Below are positions 62,074 through 64,000 of a stretch of DNA of 64,000 nt, in pieces (the stretch's first letter is position 1; each line of letters opens with the position of its first letter). Source of the stretch: Bradyrhizobium ottawaense (GTDB lineage Bacteria > Pseudomonadota > Alphaproteobacteria > Rhizobiales > Xanthobacteraceae). The position numbers were made by a program, and so were the translations under genes. The notes under the pieces are model-generated. The model saw nothing but the letters and a program-made list of their open reading frames with translations, made no database searches and was not told the DNA's origin. The stretch is from NCBI RefSeq assembly GCF_002278135.3, contig NZ_CP029425.2:5494001-5558000 (forward strand). The letters run 5' to 3'.

Positions 62074-63654
62074 TCACTCCGCAGCATCAGCGCCGTAGCC
62101 ACCGCCGCCGCAAGTCTCGACGGTGACAAGATCGCCTTGCTGCAGCACGAGGTTGGATTTGCCGTCGATCGCGACGTTGGCGCCCTGCCTGACAAGCGAG
62201 ATGCGACAGGCCTTCCCGGGTTCGCCGCCCTGCATCCCGAATGGCGGAATCACCATGCGCTCGATGCAGGTCGTCAGATGCATCGAGGGCGCCAGAATGC
62301 GGTAGGCACGCACGACACCATCGCCGCCGCGGTGGGCGCCAGCGCCGCCGGATTGCCGGCGAATGGACTGCTGCTCGAGGCGGATCGCGTAGTTCGCCTC
62401 GATCACCTCGACCGGCGTGTTGGAGGTGTTGGACAGATGCACCCGGGTCGCCGAGATGCCGGCCCGATCGTGCCGCGCGCCTTCGCCGCCCCCGTGGACC
62501 TCGTAGAGCATCTTCCAGGAACCGTCCTGCCGCGGCTGCGCAAAGAACAGGACGCCCGCGGTGGTCGCGCCGCCCGCGGACAATCGTTCGGGGATGGTAT
62601 CCTGCATGGCGCGGAAGATCGCATCGACGATGCGCATCGACGTCTCGTGGTTGCCCGCGGCGACGGAGGCCGACCAGCCCGGCTCCAGGATCGAGCCCGG
62701 GCGGGTGACGATGGTCAGGGGGCGGAGCGCACCGGCATTCTGCTGCATGTCGCGCCCGCTCATGATGCGCGCGGCGTAGGCGACGGCCGAGCGCGCCATG
62801 AACGGCGTCGTGTTGCAGAAATTCGAGACGCGGTCGCAGCTCCCCGAAAGGTCGAAGGTCGCCTCGTCGCCGGCAATGGTAATCCTGACGTGGATACGCG
62901 CGGGCGCGTCGTTCACGCTGCCGTCGTCGAGATGGTCTTCGCCCTCGTAGACCCCGTCCGGCAACGCGCGGATAGCCTCGCGCATCTCGATTTCGGAGAG
63001 GTCGTGCAGGCGCGACTGCGTCGCGGTGAACACCGCCTTGCCGTGCTCGCGGCAGAGATCGACGATGCGCCGCTCGCCGGCCTTGGTCGCCGCGATCTGC
63101 GCGAGAAGGTCGCCCTCACAGGATTCGGCGTCCCGAACGTTGGCCTTGAGCAATTGCACGATCGGCGCGTTGATTCCGGCCGCGGTCGCGATCAGCACTG
63201 GCGGGATACGCATCGCCTCCTGAAACGTGTCGATGGCTTTTGCAAAATAGCTGCCGGGCCAGGTGCCGCCGATATCCGGCCAGTGCGCGAGGCTGACCGC
63301 GAACGCCACGATCTCGACATCGACAAAGACGGGGCGGACGACCTTGACGTCGTTGAGATGATTGCCGCCGAGCGCGCCGACATTGTAGATCAGCACGTCA
63401 CCGTCGTTCAGGCTGTCGCGCGGCACCACCTTCAGCAATTCGGGGACCGTGTAAGCCATCGCGCCGAGGTGGATGGGGATGTCGCGGCCCTGCCCGACCA
63501 GACCGCCATGGCCGTCCGTGATCGCCGACGACAAATCGCCGGCCTCGCGCAGCAGCGGCGAGCGCGCCGAGCGCGTCATCACCAGGCTCATCTCCTCGGC
63601 CGCAGCCGAGAGTCCGTGCCGGATGACTTCGACGACGAACGGATCGAGCTTCAC
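62074..63654 (-). CDS. Hydantoinase B/oxoprolinase family protein (HyuB-like)
   Basis: A 526-residue subunit of ATP-dependent hydantoinase/5-oxoprolinase/acetone-carboxylase-type enzymes. The start KLDPFVVEVIRHGLSAAAEEMSLVMTRSARSPLLREAGDLSSAI is diagnostic; the late HGGGEGARHDRAGISATRVHLSNTSNTPVE also fits. The GTG at 63654 overlaps the HyuA stop (GTGA) and starts directly at the family N-terminus; longer in-frame ATG is unsupported. It would act with the HyuA-like protein on a second cyclic amide or N-methylhydantoin route. Confidence 0.92.
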   Translation of the reverse strand: MKLDPFVVEVIRHGLSAAAEEMSLVMTRSARSPLLREAGDLSSAITDGHGGLVGQGRDIPIHLGAMAYTVPELLKVVPRDSLNDGDVLIYNVGALGGNHLNDVKVVRPVFVDVEIVAFAVSLAHWPDIGGTWPGSYFAKAIDTFQEAMRIPPVLIATAAGINAPIVQLLKANVRDAESCEGDLLAQIAATKAGERRIVDLCREHGKAVFTATQSRLHDLSEIEMREAIRALPDGVYEGEDHLDDGSVNDAPARIHVRITIAGDEATFDLSGSCDRVSNFCNTTPFMARSAVAYAARIMSGRDMQQNAGALRPLTIVTRPGSILEPGWSASVAAGNHETSMRIVDAIFRAMQDTIPERLSAGGATTAGVLFFAQPRQDGSWKMLYEVHGGGEGARHDRAGISATRVHLSNTSNTPVEVIEANYAIRLEQQSIRRQSGGAGAHRGGDGVVRAYRILAPSMHLTTCIERMVIPPFGMQGGEPGKACRISLVRQGANVAIDGKSNLVLQQGDLVTVETCGGGGYGADAAE

Positions 63655-64000
63655 GTTGCCCTCCGCGTCAGGAACAAATTGCCTGAAACGTCCGGCCTCG
63701 CCTGCCAGCCCGGCGGCACCACCACCGTCGACCACGCGTCTTCGATGATGGCCGGGCCACTGACGGTGTCGGCCAGCGATGCGCGGTCGATAATCCCTGT
63801 CGCGATGTCGTGGAAGCCGTCGAACGAGCAGAGGCGCGTGCCTGATGACAGCGCCCTCGCCGCCGTCGCCGGCCGGCCCACCACCGTTGTCGACGGCCGA
63901 CGCGCCTGTATCCGCACGGATTCGATGACGCAGGGCTCGCTCGTCGCATAGCCGAAGAGTTCGTGATGCCGCGCCAGAAAATCGCTCTTGAGCCTGATCA
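63651..64000 (-). CDS. Hydantoinase/oxoprolinase family protein, HyuA-like, C-terminal part
   Basis: Only the last 116 residues are in the window; the 5' part lies beyond 64000. The segment shows ...HHELFGYATSEPCVIESVRIQAR, then VSGPAIIEDAWSTVVVPPGWQARPDVSGNLFL, the conserved HyuA C-terminus where GPAIIE and PPGW are typical. The stop overlaps the HyuB GTG by 4 nt. HyuA is the ATP-dependent subunit of the pair. Confidence 0.88.
   Translation of the reverse strand, partial: IRLKSDFLARHHELFGYATSEPCVIESVRIQARRPSTTVVGRPATAARALSSGTRLCSFDGFHDIATGIIDRASLADTVSGPAIIEDAWSTVVVPPGWQARPDVSGNLFLTRRAT

Noticed and set aside
62014..63951. Open frame of 645 codons on the plus strand opposite HyuB
   Set aside because: Antisense to a clear HyuB gene and the aminotransferase start; no family motif and no ribosome site.

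Overview
The window reads as chromosomal DNA of a GC-rich soil alphaproteobacterium, most likely Bradyrhizobium or a close relative. That placement is inferred from overall base composition, an RpoH-type sigma factor, and the mix of gene families: many ABC importers with small-molecule catabolic operons. No 16S or other taxonomic marker is present. I see no tRNA, rRNA, CRISPR array, insertion sequence or phage gene. About 52 protein genes are supported, and both end genes are cut by the window edges.

Region 1 (1-5.85 kb) is an envelope-stress-like module. Reading leftwards it holds an OmpR-type response regulator, its histidine kinase, an RpoH-like sigma factor and an RND efflux pump (cut by the edge). 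Two small secreted proteins face the other way. A 22-nt motif (TTCCTGAA-N4-AATTTAGTGG) recurs in the same orientation upstream of the regulator, the sigma factor and the glycine-rich secreted protein, with a weaker copy before the pump. This suggests one shared regulon.

Region 2 (5.9-16.1 kb) is a leftward amide operon: amiC-like sensor, amiR-like ANTAR antiterminator, urea/amide-type branched ABC importer (binding protein, two permeases, two ATPases), formamidase/acetamidase, a tandem nitrilase-fold protein whose second domain has lost its catalytic cysteine, and an SDR dehydrogenase. A factor-independent terminator lies 15 nt before the amiC start, where an ANTAR protein would be expected to act.

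Region 3 (16.7-23.9 kb) is a surface-polysaccharide group: a CelD-like acetyltransferase, a flippase, a GT4 glycosyltransferase, a two-domain formyltransferase/propeller-like protein, and a convergent flavoprotein. Region 4 (23.8-26.1 kb) is an aromatic-ring flavin monooxygenase with a MarR regulator and palindromic operators between them.

Region 5 (26.3-43.4 kb) is a divergent catabolic island. Leftwards lie a LysR regulator, a xylulokinase-like kinase and an RbsABC-type importer. Rightwards lie a Dabb protein, maleylacetate reductase, an amidohydrolase, a 3-hydroxyisobutyrate-dehydrogenase-like enzyme, a hydroxyquinol-type intradiol dioxygenase, a GlcD-like flavin dehydrogenase, a second RbsABC-type importer and a YciI protein, ending at a bidirectional terminator. 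The lower hydroxyquinol pathway is clear, but the substrate is not.

Region 6 (43.4-64 kb) joins two dipeptide-type ABC importers to a hydantoin/cyclic-amide pathway: dihydropyrimidinase-type hydantoinase, Asp/Glu-hydantoin racemase-type protein, D-carbamoylase, class-III aminotransferase and HyuA/HyuB. A flavin reductase, an FMO-like flavoprotein and an NAD-epimerase are also there. The common theme of regions 2, 5 and 6 is uptake and hydrolysis of nitrogen-containing or aromatic small molecules, with five ABC importers in 64 kb.
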